A stretch of DNA of 64,000 nucleotides from JBFHFS01 sp041583495 (GTDB lineage: Bacteria; Bacteroidota; Bacteroidia; Bacteroidales; Marinilabiliaceae), in the NCBI GenBank assembly GCA_041583495.1, contig JBFHFS010000020.1:15239-79238 (forward strand), in the 5' to 3' direction. Below are positions 36,191 to 45,946 of the stretch, one piece after another (within the stretch, counting starts at the first letter, position 1; every line of letters starts with the position of its first letter). Both the position numbers and the translations under genes were made by a program. The notes beneath the pieces are model-generated. The model was not told where the DNA came from and ran no database searches. It saw only the letters and a program-made list of their open reading frames with translations.

Positions 36191-37381
36191 TTATTCAAAA
36201 GATTCCAGATAAAGGAACAAAGCTTTGATTTGTCTGGGTCGATTAAACTTATTTTCGGCTGCTTCCCGACACATTTTCCTTTTAATCTCAACCTCTTCGG
36301 GGTGTTGTACCAGATATTTTATGTTTTCACTTAAGCTGGCATAGTCGGCAGGTGGGGAAACCCAGCCAACATTATTTTCCAAAATGATTCGGGGACCTTC
36401 GCCATCGCCCGAAAACAGGATAGGGACGCCGGCAGCCATCGATTCATAGATTTTAGAGGGAACCGCACCATAGATGCTTTTTACCAGGGGAATGAGGGTG
36501 GCATTGGCTTTGCTTAAAATCGAGGGGATATCCTCACGGGTAACCGTTCCATGAAAAATGATGCCCCGGTCGGGGTGTTCCTCAAGAAAATGGGTCAGAG
36601 CCTGCTGCTCACCGCCGGCGCCGTAGATATGAAACTCCACCCCCAACTCTCTAAAATTAATGGCTTTGCATAATTCATAAATCCCCTGAGCAAAACCCAG
36701 AAGACCGGCATAGACCAGGATAAACCGATCGCCATTGGAAGGATTGATGACCCTTTGTTTTTTAAACCGGGCCGGATCCACTCCATTGCGAAATAAATAG
36801 GCCTCCTTACTTCCATTTTTTCGCAAATGAGATACGATCTCCTCGGACTGCCCCATACAAAAAGCCGACTTTTTGTAGATAAAGTGCTCAATACGTTCCA
36901 GCGATCTATAGATAAAACCGTCGGAAATGGCCCCCATTTCTTTAGCCGACAAGGGCCAGACGTCTGACACATTGGTTATTAACACAGATCCGGTTAGTTT
37001 AGCCAGCAAATATCCCGAGAGAGCCAACAATAAGGGTGGACTCTCCACAATTAAGAAGTCGATTTTTTTTCGCCGCAAATAAGCCAACGAGCACAACGAG
37101 GAAAGGGCAAAAGAGAGCATACTTAGGATTCGGGGAATCGCCCGTTTCGAGTTGGATGGATAAAGCCAATAACGCTTAACCTCAATCTTATCGACCTTTT
37201 CGGTGACAGAGAATTTTCCCCGGTAGTCTTTAAAAATCTCCCCGTTGGGATAGTTGGGCATAGCCGTAACCACCGAAATATCACAGCCATTATCACGCAA
37301 TCCCGTAACCATTTCGTGCAATCTATTCTGAGGAGCCCCCATTTCGGGCTTATAGTATTGGGTTAAAAGTGCAATTCTCAT
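36191..37381 (-). CDS. Glycosyltransferase family 4 (WbuB-like)
   Basis: Retaining GT-B glycosyltransferase, about 396 residues, cytoplasmic or membrane-peripheral. N-terminus MRIALLTQYYKPEMGAPQNR is the WbuB/fucosamine transferase type; the C-terminal donor site shows VYAGLLGFAQGI and the EX7E region YESMAAGVPILFSGDGEG. Start chosen at the ATG (37381); a TTG six bases further would add two residues. It is the last gene of the polysaccharide transcript. Donor and acceptor sugars cannot be told. Confidence 0.88.
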   Translation of the reverse strand: MRIALLTQYYKPEMGAPQNRLHEMVTGLRDNGCDISVVTAMPNYPNGEIFKDYRGKFSVTEKVDKIEVKRYWLYPSNSKRAIPRILSMLSFALSSLCSLAYLRRKKIDFLIVESPPLLLALSGYLLAKLTGSVLITNVSDVWPLSAKEMGAISDGFIYRSLERIEHFIYKKSAFCMGQSEEIVSHLRKNGSKEAYLFRNGVDPARFKKQRVINPSNGDRFILVYAGLLGFAQGIYELCKAINFRELGVEFHIYGAGGEQQALTHFLEEHPDRGIIFHGTVTREDIPSILSKANATLIPLVKSIYGAVPSKIYESMAAGVPILFSGDGEGPRIILENNVGWVSPPADYASLSENIKYLVQHPEEVEIKRKMCREAAENKFNRPRQIKALFLYLESFE

Positions 37382-37422
37382 AATCAATCAGGTTCAGGCC
37401 TTGGGTTTAAGGCTGCAATCAT

Positions 37423-38997
37423 TTACGAAGGAAAAGATATTTTGGTTTTCAGTTTATTTTTAAATCCCACCACCACTTTTTGTGAGGTTGAGTACTTATT
37501 GAATTCAACAGCCATCTCAAAAGCTTCCATCTTAATATATTCCAATTCAGAGAAGGACAAAAGCGTGTGATTGTTCAGCTTTACGGTGTTATCCCTTAGG
37601 GAAACCCGGCAGTGGGGATGAAAATGCAGGTGCATCTCCCCCACCCGTTCTCTGTGGCCCCAAAGTTCATCGGTGATGATGATCTCCTTTTCCAGAAACT
37701 TAAAATCTCTTTGATGGGTGATCCCCAGAGCTTTGTAACCATTGTGGCGGGCCGTTAGGCGACAGGGTGTATCTACCAGAATGCTGGTACGGGCACGTTG
37801 CGCGACCCTGAACTGGCTCCACATTTGAGATTGGCTTTTTTCGCCCACCACCACCGTGTTGTGAGCAGCTGTAGATCGTTCGGCGGCTCTAATGGGGCCG
37901 GGCTGATAAGTGGAGGTGCCCCTTTCGACCAACAGAGGCTGGTTGTTATGGTACAGCACAAACGACAAGGCATCGGCATGGGCATGTCCGGGCTGATAAG
38001 AAGGACCCAACGGCGCCACGTCGGCTCTGCATTCGTAGCCCCCCATGGTAATGGCGCGGTAGCCCGATGCCCCCAGGGGCACCCTGGCAGAAGGGATATT
38101 TAATTTAGCTGCATAATTCAACAGCCACGAAGACGATAAAGCCATATCCGAAGAACTGTCGTTAAAATGAGGCATCTCACCATTTTTAAAACACATCTGC
38201 CCCATCCACGACAACATTTTCCGGGCTTTTTCCTTTAAAAAAAGCCATAATGGGTCCCCCTCCAAATTCCGGGCACCCATCCAATCAATCGCCTCCAAAA
38301 GCCTGAATAAAATGATGTTATGATAAGACGGACTTAACTCAAAATGGGCGCCATCCAACAGGATCTGTTCGTTAAGTTGTTTGCTCAGCAGGGAGGAAGC
38401 TTTGTTTAACCAGGCTTTATGGGAAAAAAAGGCGCCCCCCATCAGTAAGGCAAATCCATTCTCCAAAAGATGGTTGCCCAGAAGATGGTACTCCAGCCTA
38501 CCCGATAAAAAATCCAATTCTGCATGCAGGGCCTCCAAAACATGTGGATCAGGATCCGCTATTTGGGAAAGCCAGGGAATGACATTCATCACCCGAAGCG
38601 AAACCGGGTAGGGTTCCAGAGCAAGGGTTCCCTCCTTCAGACTCGTATAAAGCGAAAGAATGAGGTCAAGTTTCTGGGCCTGTAAAAGATTGCTTTGCCC
38701 TAAAAACGTTCCATACTGCAAATGATAATTCCATAACTTACCAAAGCCCTGGTAATTCCAGTCTACAGCAGCCCCAAAAGTCATCGATTGATTGAGAAAT
38801 GAAAAGGTGTTATGGCCAAGAAAGGAGTCCTTCTGCGGATGTTGATCACTAAAGTTCAATGGCGTAACCTGTTGGGGTAAATATCGGCTATTATAACGGC
38901 TCAACCGGCCGGGTTTAATCAACCGGTACTGGAGTTGATAGCGCAGTTGAATGAACCTAAGATGTTTAACCGTATGATAAAGCCGACTGAAATTCAT
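37423..38997 (-). CDS. Heparinase II/III-family protein
   Basis: About 524 residues. N-terminal (alpha/alpha) toroid-like region with FGKLWNYHLQYG and HLLGNHLLENGFALLMGGAFF, then the heparinase II/III-like beta-sandwich with HAHADALSFVLY and ERSTAAHNTVVV. No signal peptide is seen. Such proteins are common inside Bacteroidota exopolysaccharide loci, where they may trim or epimerise uronate-containing polymers; here activity is inferred from the fold only. Between the GT4 and wecB genes, same strand. Confidence 0.85.
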   Translation of the reverse strand: MNFSRLYHTVKHLRFIQLRYQLQYRLIKPGRLSRYNSRYLPQQVTPLNFSDQHPQKDSFLGHNTFSFLNQSMTFGAAVDWNYQGFGKLWNYHLQYGTFLGQSNLLQAQKLDLILSLYTSLKEGTLALEPYPVSLRVMNVIPWLSQIADPDPHVLEALHAELDFLSGRLEYHLLGNHLLENGFALLMGGAFFSHKAWLNKASSLLSKQLNEQILLDGAHFELSPSYHNIILFRLLEAIDWMGARNLEGDPLWLFLKEKARKMLSWMGQMCFKNGEMPHFNDSSSDMALSSSWLLNYAAKLNIPSARVPLGASGYRAITMGGYECRADVAPLGPSYQPGHAHADALSFVLYHNNQPLLVERGTSTYQPGPIRAAERSTAAHNTVVVGEKSQSQMWSQFRVAQRARTSILVDTPCRLTARHNGYKALGITHQRDFKFLEKEIIITDELWGHRERVGEMHLHFHPHCRVSLRDNTVKLNNHTLLSFSELEYIKMEAFEMAVEFNKYSTSQKVVVGFKNKLKTKISFPS

Positions 38998-39026
38998 ACC
39001 CACATAAATTGTTTATATTAAACTAC

Positions 39027-40148
39027 TTAACCTATTGGTTTGGCCTCTGCCTTTTTTAGTTCACTCAGGTTCAATAAGGTTTCAACGATACGTTGGGCCG
39101 TTTTCCCATCCCACTTCTCGGGAATACCTCCCTTTTTCCAGTCACCGGCAAACAGCCTTTGCATGGCAGGTTTAATGGCTTTGGGATCGGTCCCTATCAA
39201 TTCGTTGGTTCCCAGCGAAATGGTCTCGGGCCGTTCGGTATTGTCGCGCAGGGTCATGCAGGGGACCCCCATCACGGTGGTCTCTTCGGTGATCCCACCC
39301 GAGTCGGTAAGGACGGCCATGGCCCTTTCGACCAGATAGTTAAACTCAAGATATCCCAGTGGTCCGATGAGATGCAGGCGGGGATGAGAAATTCCCAGGC
39401 CCTTCAGTATCAATGCCGTTCGGGGATGAACCGGAAATACCAGGGGCAAGTCGCCAGAGTTTTCAATGATTTCATGAATAAGTTCTTTGAGTTTATCTTC
39501 TTCATCCACGTTGGCAGGCCTGTGGAGGGTCATCACCAAATAATTCTTCTCCTTCAGGCCCAAACGGTCCCATATCTCCGGCTTTTGAAAGCGGGACCGG
39601 TGTTTCAAAAGAGTATCTATCATGGTGTTACCCACAAAAAATAGGCGTTCCTCCCCTACTCCGATTTTTTTGAGGTTATCGTTGGCCAGGGTGGTGGTGG
39701 TGAAAAAGTAGTTGGTAATGCTGTCGGTCACCAAACGGTTGATCTCCTCAGGCATGGTCCAGTCGCCCGACCGAATGCCGCCTTCCACGTGGGCGACCTT
39801 TACATGCAGCTTTTGGGCAACAATAGCGCAGGCCATGGAAGAGGTCACATCGCCCACCACCAGGCAAAGGTCAGGCTTGCTCTCCATGAGCAACTTTTCG
39901 TAGCCGGTCATGATGGCTGCTGTTTGTTCTGCCTGGGTACCGCCGCCGGCCCCCAGATTGACATCCGGTGCCGGAATGCCCAGTTGCTCAAAAAAGCTTC
40001 CGCTCATATTCTTATCGTAGTGCTGCCCGGTATGCACCAGCCGGAAGGAGATGGCTTTTCCCTGCGACTGAGCCAGGCGAATGGCATCGGTAATGGGGGC
40101 AATTTTCATAAAATTGGGGCGGGCCCCGGCAATGAGGTCTATTTTCAT
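39027..40148 (-). CDS. wecB: UDP-N-acetylglucosamine 2-epimerase (non-hydrolysing)
   Basis: Interconverts UDP-GlcNAc and UDP-ManNAc for polysaccharide synthesis, 373 residues. Starts at MKIDLIAGARPNFMKIAPI (GARPNFMK is the family signature); the frame runs open a further 76 codons upstream over the neighbouring gene end and is ignored. HTGQHYDKNMS, VVGDVTSSMACAIVA, HVEGGIRSGDW, TLHRPANVD and TDSGGITEETTVMGVP complete the active site. Only nucleotide-sugar enzyme in the locus, suggesting ManNAc or a derivative in the polymer. Confidence 0.94.
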   Translation of the reverse strand: MKIDLIAGARPNFMKIAPITDAIRLAQSQGKAISFRLVHTGQHYDKNMSGSFFEQLGIPAPDVNLGAGGGTQAEQTAAIMTGYEKLLMESKPDLCLVVGDVTSSMACAIVAQKLHVKVAHVEGGIRSGDWTMPEEINRLVTDSITNYFFTTTTLANDNLKKIGVGEERLFFVGNTMIDTLLKHRSRFQKPEIWDRLGLKEKNYLVMTLHRPANVDEEDKLKELIHEIIENSGDLPLVFPVHPRTALILKGLGISHPRLHLIGPLGYLEFNYLVERAMAVLTDSGGITEETTVMGVPCMTLRDNTERPETISLGTNELIGTDPKAIKPAMQRLFAGDWKKGGIPEKWDGKTAQRIVETLLNLSELKKAEAKPIG

Positions 40149-40251
40149 TTTAATGTATTTTTTGTCTTCAATCAGTTCTTTTTGTGCCCTGATATTACTT
40201 GGCGGCAACACGTAAGCGTTAATGTTTATCAAGCCCTGGGTTGGTACCCAC

Positions 40252-41568
40252 TCACCCGGTAGTCTGGATAAGGGAAGATTCCACAAGTTTAAGTTTTCCG
40301 GATGCCGTGCGTTGGATGGCATCGACCAACCGAATCTCAAAGTCGAAGTCATCCCCCAGCTTTCTTCTAATCTCATATTCGAACCCCTGCTGATCCGTGG
40401 GGCTAAACATATCCGTGGGGTTGATTAGAAACAGAGCCTTTCCCGGCTCTGTTTGAACGATCTGTGCCTCTCTGATATGATGACTCTTGTGAAAGATATG
40501 CCCCAGACGGCCCACTTTTCGGCCATTTTTCAGGACCAGAAACTCACTTTTGCGGCCCATGATACTTTTTATTTTGGGGGCGACCCCCTCCCTGGGATCT
40601 TCCTCCAGCTCCGCCAGATCGCCGGTGTCGTAACGGATGAATGGCATACATTTATTATCCAGCTGGGTCCCTACGATCCGAAACAACCCATCCCCATTGG
40701 GAATAAACTCGACATACGAATAGTTCTCATTTACCTTTAACAGGCCATCGCTATCCTGATAGATGTCGGCCACCCCCTCTCCCTGGCTGTAGAAGTTAAT
40801 CACCCTGCAGCCAAAGACCTCTTCGATAATACGGCGCTGGTTCTTCAGTAAGTTTTCGGAACTCAGGGTGATCCCTTTCAGGTTTAAGGATTGTGCTTCA
40901 GGAATCAGTCCCTGCTCAGCTATAAAGCTGGCGAACAGGGAAACAAAGGAGGGGAATCCATGAAACCAGCGCACCCCATAATTGTGCAATTGTTCAAGAT
41001 ATAAAGGAGCTCTTTCGCGCGTTAAGTGTAATTCAGAGAACAGCAGCTGATTGGTGGGTTTTGAGAAGAGCCAGAAAGGGGGTTGGGTTTGATTAATGTC
41101 GAACAAGCTTCGGCCAAAAAAATTGGCCTGAGGCTCCTCCCGATACAGGCCATGTATTTCGCGAAAAAACCAGGCACCGGCATATTGCTTTTGCAACATT
41201 TCTTTGGTTAAAGAAAACTCAAAGCGTTGCCCGGTGGTTCCGCTGGTGGTGGCCTTTTCGAAGACCAGGCTTTTATTAATTAAAAACTTATCATGATGGC
41301 TCATGATGTCGGATTTGGTAACAATGGGAATGTCGTCAAAAGAGTCAATCGAGAATTCCCTGAAATAGGGATGGTTCTGAGCCACTCTGGTAATCAACGC
41401 CCTCATTTCCTCCCCTTTTAAACCTTTACCCTCACGAAACTGCTGTTGATAGGCATGGAAAAATTTACCATATCGTCGACGATTCACCAACCACCCGGCA
41501 CCATTAATGGCCTGTTTTTTAAGTGGAAGGGGCAATTGCACGAATAGCTGCCTCAAATTTAACCTCAT
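40252..41568 (-). CDS. CapK/PaaK-like adenylate-forming enzyme
   Basis: 438 residues of the phenylacetate-CoA ligase superfamily, type found in capsule clusters (CapK). The AMP-binding P-loop TSGTTGQRFEF, the middle motif VINFYSQGEGVADI, IRYDTGDLAELEED and the C-terminal SGKLKLV lysine are present. Probable role: activation of an acyl or amino-acid group that is later put on the sugar repeat. Its start overlaps the end of the upstream glycosyltransferase gene by four bases, so coupled translation is expected. Confidence 0.85.
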   Translation of the reverse strand: MRLNLRQLFVQLPLPLKKQAINGAGWLVNRRRYGKFFHAYQQQFREGKGLKGEEMRALITRVAQNHPYFREFSIDSFDDIPIVTKSDIMSHHDKFLINKSLVFEKATTSGTTGQRFEFSLTKEMLQKQYAGAWFFREIHGLYREEPQANFFGRSLFDINQTQPPFWLFSKPTNQLLFSELHLTRERAPLYLEQLHNYGVRWFHGFPSFVSLFASFIAEQGLIPEAQSLNLKGITLSSENLLKNQRRIIEEVFGCRVINFYSQGEGVADIYQDSDGLLKVNENYSYVEFIPNGDGLFRIVGTQLDNKCMPFIRYDTGDLAELEEDPREGVAPKIKSIMGRKSEFLVLKNGRKVGRLGHIFHKSHHIREAQIVQTEPGKALFLINPTDMFSPTDQQGFEYEIRRKLGDDFDFEIRLVDAIQRTASGKLKLVESSLIQTTG

Positions 41569-42656
41569 ATTAATTTATTTAGAAGTAGGTTAAGGTTTCG
41601 TAAGTTTTCTGTACCATCAAAAGAGATCTCACCGGGCGCCTGTTGGCAACTATCCACAACCGTGCGGTAAAAGCTATTGATATCGCCCGAAGGGTAAGTC
41701 ACGCACCCTGCGGGTCGTTTAACACAATCGGAAGCGACAACGGTTTTTTTTAGGTACAGCGCCTCCCGAATGGCATTGGAATCTCCATCCGAATAACTGG
41801 GTCTCAAGAAGATATCAGCTGCATCTATTATTGGCCAAAGTTCATCCTTACTGGAATACAATAACACCTCCTCCTGCAAATCTTTTTGAATAATGTTTTT
41901 TTGGTATCGGCGACATTCTTCAGAGGCCAAACCAGTTGCTTCATAAGTAACCACACAGCATCTCACCGACAAATTTTTATGGTGTTTCTTGATCAATTCC
42001 ATCACTTTCAGCACATCCCACAAGCCATAAATATCCAGTTCAGGCGGGGAAGCAATTCTGCCGGTCACCACCATCTTAACTTCCGCATTACCCCAAAAGT
42101 CACTTACTTCTTTAGGTGGCTCGGAAGGCTCAGTTTGAGGGGGGATAAAACCGGGAATGCAATTTATTTTTGATGAACTGGCATATTGCGATGCTAATTT
42201 ACAGATTTGATCATTTACCCCAATAAAGCAGGCACATAATTTCAAGGCCAGTATATTTAACCATTTGGAGATTCCCCCCGAATTCAGGGCATCTTCCAGG
42301 CTTTGTCCACCCACTCTTAAAATCACCTTTTTACCTCTTAATAGCCCCAAAATGGCTGCTAAAAAGCGGATATGCCCCTTTGTAGAAATAACGTAATGGA
42401 TAGAAGGACTTTTGCCCAGGAGCAATTTAAGGTACCACACCCATTGGCTTTCAACATTGACTATATGTTTTTCGTCTCGGAGAGGAAGGTAAAAGTTGTA
42501 CATACACACCGCCCAATTGTTGTTCATCAAAAAGCGGGATAACCTGCCGATATGTACCGTCATCCCACCAATAGGAGGAGGTGATACCCCCCAAAACGCA
42601 ATGTTTTTATTAGGCAAAGGCATAGAAATTAGAGCTTTTAAATAATCGGTTATCAA
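41565..42656 (-). CDS. Glycosyltransferase (GT4-like)
   Basis: 363 residues. N-terminal FWGVSPPPIGGMTVHIGRLS is typical of GT4 enzymes in polysaccharide clusters; the C-terminal half has VVTGRIASPPELDIYG and DIFLRPSYSDGDSNAIREAL, in place of the standard EX7E. Possible internal start at MPLPNKN, but the outer ATG overlaps the preceding gene's stop by four bases and is preferred. Same transcript as neighbours; sugar specificity unknown. Confidence 0.82.
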   Translation of the reverse strand: MITDYLKALISMPLPNKNIAFWGVSPPPIGGMTVHIGRLSRFLMNNNWAVCMYNFYLPLRDEKHIVNVESQWVWYLKLLLGKSPSIHYVISTKGHIRFLAAILGLLRGKKVILRVGGQSLEDALNSGGISKWLNILALKLCACFIGVNDQICKLASQYASSSKINCIPGFIPPQTEPSEPPKEVSDFWGNAEVKMVVTGRIASPPELDIYGLWDVLKVMELIKKHHKNLSVRCCVVTYEATGLASEECRRYQKNIIQKDLQEEVLLYSSKDELWPIIDAADIFLRPSYSDGDSNAIREALYLKKTVVASDCVKRPAGCVTYPSGDINSFYRTVVDSCQQAPGEISFDGTENLRNLNLLLNKLI

Positions 42657-43633
42657 AACATAAAATTCACTTTTCCTTCCGGTTTCAGAAAAGGGTGGTT
42701 TTTATTTTGTTTAAGTTTGTACATGATTTCATACGAAAGCCGTCTAAAGGGAGTAAACCGGCATTGTAACCCATCCACCACCGTCAAATTGTTCATGCCA
42801 TTTAGGGTATGAAAGCCTTTGTTATAAACCTGATCGTTTAAGCGAATCTCCTTAACAAAGATCTCTTCAAATTTATTGGGATTTAACGTCTCAATACGGA
42901 AAATACGGACCGCCTCACCATAAGAATTTTCACACACCTGTGTGACCCGATACAGCTGGTTATTTAAAAGGACAATATTTCCGGCAGGCCGCGAAAAAGG
43001 ATCCCCCATCTTAACCGGATTCCCATTATGGGGCCTAAAGGTATCATTTAATGATTCGGCATAAAAAAGATAGAGGTTATTCTTCCCTTCCCGGCCCCTT
43101 TTATGGGCAAACAACCACCAATAAGAGTTGTAAAACAATAACGTGGAATCCAGCAGCGGTTCCGACACCAAAAGCTGGGGTTTGATCAGGGTATTCTTCT
43201 CAAAATCGTACTGGTACTTATATAACCCTCCACTTTTGGATGCTTCCGGAATAACAATTGTTTGGTTACAAGACTGAATAACAAAGGGATAGGATTGATG
43301 AAAAGACTGTTCATCAATCACCATTTTATCGATCAAGTGAAAATTCTTATCGATGGTGAGCTTCGATATTTTACCCTTCTTTTGACTGAACAAAAACTCC
43401 TCGACCAGCACCTCTATTTTATCGTCCGAAACCGACAGAAGAAATGGATCGGCAAAGAACCGATCCTTATAGGGGTGTTTGAGCCACTTAACTTCAGGAA
43501 TTTCATTGCCATCTTCCATAAAGAAGGCGACAGGTTTATCGACAAACCCAATATTCCATACATTAAGATTGAATAATTTCTTAGAATCCAGCATCCATAA
43601 ATCTGTTTTATATTTGTTTTTAAAATGGCTCAA
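42653..43633 (-). CDS. GINT1-N-like beta-propeller protein in polysaccharide locus
   Basis: 326 residues, no signal peptide. The pattern HPYKDRFFADPFLL, followed by repeated strands (KISKLTIDKNFHLIDKMV, SYPFVIQ, LLFYNSYWWLFAHKRG, FSRPAGNIVLLNNQLYRVTQ), is that of the five-bladed propeller found N-terminal to plant glucosamine inositolphosphorylceramide transferases and in bacterial capsule proteins. The fold is GH43-like; whether it is a hydrolase, a transferase partner or a sugar-binding module is open. It is flanked by two glycosyltransferase genes and coupled by a four-base overlap to one of them. Confidence 0.7.
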   Translation of the reverse strand: MSHFKNKYKTDLWMLDSKKLFNLNVWNIGFVDKPVAFFMEDGNEIPEVKWLKHPYKDRFFADPFLLSVSDDKIEVLVEEFLFSQKKGKISKLTIDKNFHLIDKMVIDEQSFHQSYPFVIQSCNQTIVIPEASKSGGLYKYQYDFEKNTLIKPQLLVSEPLLDSTLLFYNSYWWLFAHKRGREGKNNLYLFYAESLNDTFRPHNGNPVKMGDPFSRPAGNIVLLNNQLYRVTQVCENSYGEAVRIFRIETLNPNKFEEIFVKEIRLNDQVYNKGFHTLNGMNNLTVVDGLQCRFTPFRRLSYEIMYKLKQNKNHPFLKPEGKVNFMF

Positions 43634-43665
43634 ATACCACGCTTAAAAACGAAACGTGTTTCAGC

Positions 43666-44754
43666 CTATCGGGCCCCCTTCAAAAGATCCAGATAACCAT
43701 CCACTATATTTTCTTTATCAAATAACAGCAATGCATTGTTCAGGTTGTGCTGACCCACCACGGCCAGTTCTTCGGCCGATGACGATAAGGCCCAACTCAA
43801 CACGTTTTTAATTTCGTTGTAATCGTTTGGATTGCACATGCAGCGCTCATCAATTCCTAAAAATCCAGGTACATCCGACACCCGGGAGGCCAACACGGGC
43901 TTTCCGGAGGCCATCCCTTCACAAACCGCATTGGGCAGGCCTTCGTATAAACTAAAAAGCCCCACTGCATCGGCCTTTTGCATCACCTCATGGATATTTG
44001 GAATGGGCGGATTGAACTTAAATATGCCAGAGAGGTTTAGATTTTCTATTTTCACCAAACCCCTTTCCAGACTATCATCCAACACGTTACCATACCACTC
44101 GATTTTTAACCTTTCTTTCTCAGATGGTGAAAGACGATTAACGCCTTCAATAAGTCCATCCAGATTCTTCACCTTGCGAAGACTTGAGGGAACCACCAAC
44201 GTGAATTTCCCGTCACCCTTGGAGGCCTGATTTTGGGCCGGCGAAAAGAGATTGAAATCAACAATATTGTATATGACCTTGAATTTGGCTTTTGGAATGA
44301 GGGGATTAATTTTTTTGACAATCTGAATATTCTCGTGTGAATTGGCCACCACATAATCGGCCAGGACGTGGAACCACCGGTAGGCTTTCAGCACGGAGAG
44401 CTTAAAAAGATTAGGATTGGCACTGCGTTCTCCAACCACCAGTTTCCATTTTCGCCAGGGCAAAGCGGAAATTTCGGAGATAAAATTGGTGGCACTCAGA
44501 AAGGATAATACCGAATCGAAATTACCGTTGCGGATGTACCGGCGCATTTTCAATAAGCGCTTTACATGGTTGGGTTCCACGATGGCGGTAACCGAAATGT
44601 CTACCGCATCCAATGATTGCTTAAAAAAGTTGAGTTCATGATATACCAGGAAGGATACTTCGTGTCCTCGTTCCTTAAAGCCTTTGGCCAGTTCAACCAT
44701 TTGCCTTTGAGCCCCTCCTGCAACCAGACTGTCGATGACACAAAGAATTTTCAT
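43666..44754 (-). CDS. Glycosyltransferase family 4
   Basis: 362 residues, GT-B. N-terminal loop SLVAGGAQRQMVELAKG is diagnostic of GT4/GT1 transferases of O-antigen and capsule loci; VVPSSLRKVKNLDGLIEGV and the EX7E-like VGLFSLYEGLPNAVCEGMASGKPVL donor-binding region are intact. Cytoplasmic face of the inner membrane. Lies between the propeller gene and the polymerase gene. Confidence 0.92.
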   Translation of the reverse strand: MKILCVIDSLVAGGAQRQMVELAKGFKERGHEVSFLVYHELNFFKQSLDAVDISVTAIVEPNHVKRLLKMRRYIRNGNFDSVLSFLSATNFISEISALPWRKWKLVVGERSANPNLFKLSVLKAYRWFHVLADYVVANSHENIQIVKKINPLIPKAKFKVIYNIVDFNLFSPAQNQASKGDGKFTLVVPSSLRKVKNLDGLIEGVNRLSPSEKERLKIEWYGNVLDDSLERGLVKIENLNLSGIFKFNPPIPNIHEVMQKADAVGLFSLYEGLPNAVCEGMASGKPVLASRVSDVPGFLGIDERCMCNPNDYNEIKNVLSWALSSSAEELAVVGQHNLNNALLLFDKENIVDGYLDLLKGAR

Positions 44755-44793
44755 AAATTTATTTTTTTCAGGTATCTGATTTTAAGCTCCCTT

Positions 44794-45945
44794 TTAATCC
44801 AGAGAATTTTCCCGGGATCCTACCAAATAGGCCAACAATATTGCCTGAGTGTATCCCGAAAGGGACACATACCACATGGATATGAGTGAAATAAAGAACC
44901 AAACAAGAACAACTGTAAACATCAATATTTTTTTATCCGGCAACCAGGTTGGATTTAACATGGATTTAACGGCCGAATAAAACAAATAGAGGTAGGTGGT
45001 CACCCCCAGCAGGCCAAAATTAGATAATAACTCCAGCCAATCGTTGTGCGCTTCGTTTAGTCCGGTTAAATAAATGGAAGCCGCAAACCCATAGCCAAAC
45101 AATAGATTTAACAGATTATGACTACCCGACCATCCCTCCCATATTCTGGAATACAACACGGTACGGCCGCTTGTGTCTCCATTGGATATTGAAACCATCC
45201 GGCGTATCAGAAACTCATTTTCCATAAAATAGCGGTAGACAAAGAAACTCAGCACCAACACCCCAGCCAGGGCGAGGATATAACCAAAAAAACGATTTCG
45301 CCTTTCTACCGTCCGCATTTGGAAGTAGTAATAAACAATAAGAATGAGCCCGGCAGAAATCATGGCTCCTCTTTTTGCGCCCTGAACGACAAAAATGCAC
45401 ATTAAGAGCATGAGAAGAAAAGAGAGTATTTTCTTTTTCTTAATGAGGAATACAAAGGGCATCAGTCTGACAAAGGTGTAGGCCACGTTGTTCACCATGT
45501 TGGTGGCGTCATCTTCTCCCAACTCGAGGAGCACCTGCGTGCGATTGAAGAAAAACTGCAATATAATAACCGGAATCATCATCAAAAGAAAACGGACCAG
45601 GTGGCTCGATTTAAGATGGTTACGGATGGCAAAGAAATAGAATGGATAAAAGGGCAACATACACCCCAGGATACGTTTAAACATGGCCACATGAGGGGTG
45701 ACCCCAAAATTGGCAAAAACAAATCCTATCACATTGAGAAGAAGGAGCAGTGTCCAGGCTATGAAAAATTGGTTGTTTCTGCTTTTTATCAAAAGGGTTT
45801 TTACCAGATAAAATCCGGATATTAAGAATATCAGTAACAAGGCAGCCTTGGAGATAATTGAGCTGGACTGATACAAAGATCCTTGCGCAAAGTAGACAAC
45901 AAAAAGCAGGAACAGTAATTCTCTAATGTATTTATGAATCTGCAT
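44794..45945 (-). CDS. O-antigen ligase / Wzy-type polymerase
   Basis: 383 residues with about ten hydrophobic helices and one larger periplasmic loop (about residues 245-300) containing SNGDTSGRTVLYSRIWEGW and GLNEAHNDWLELLSNFG, the WzyC-family loop with a conserved His. In this locus it most likely polymerises repeat units delivered by the Wzx flippase. Its two-base gap to the ATP-grasp gene shows tight co-transcription. Confidence 0.85.
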   Translation of the reverse strand: MQIHKYIRELLFLLFVVYFAQGSLYQSSSIISKAALLLIFLISGFYLVKTLLIKSRNNQFFIAWTLLLLLNVIGFVFANFGVTPHVAMFKRILGCMLPFYPFYFFAIRNHLKSSHLVRFLLMMIPVIILQFFFNRTQVLLELGEDDATNMVNNVAYTFVRLMPFVFLIKKKKILSFLLMLLMCIFVVQGAKRGAMISAGLILIVYYYFQMRTVERRNRFFGYILALAGVLVLSFFVYRYFMENEFLIRRMVSISNGDTSGRTVLYSRIWEGWSGSHNLLNLLFGYGFAASIYLTGLNEAHNDWLELLSNFGLLGVTTYLYLFYSAVKSMLNPTWLPDKKILMFTVVLVWFFISLISMWYVSLSGYTQAILLAYLVGSRENSLD

Positions 45946-45946
45946 A

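Noticed and set aside
39027..40376. N-terminally extended WecB
   Set aside because: The extra 76 codons run antisense-like over the end of the CapK-like gene; the family N-terminus begins at the ATG at 40148.
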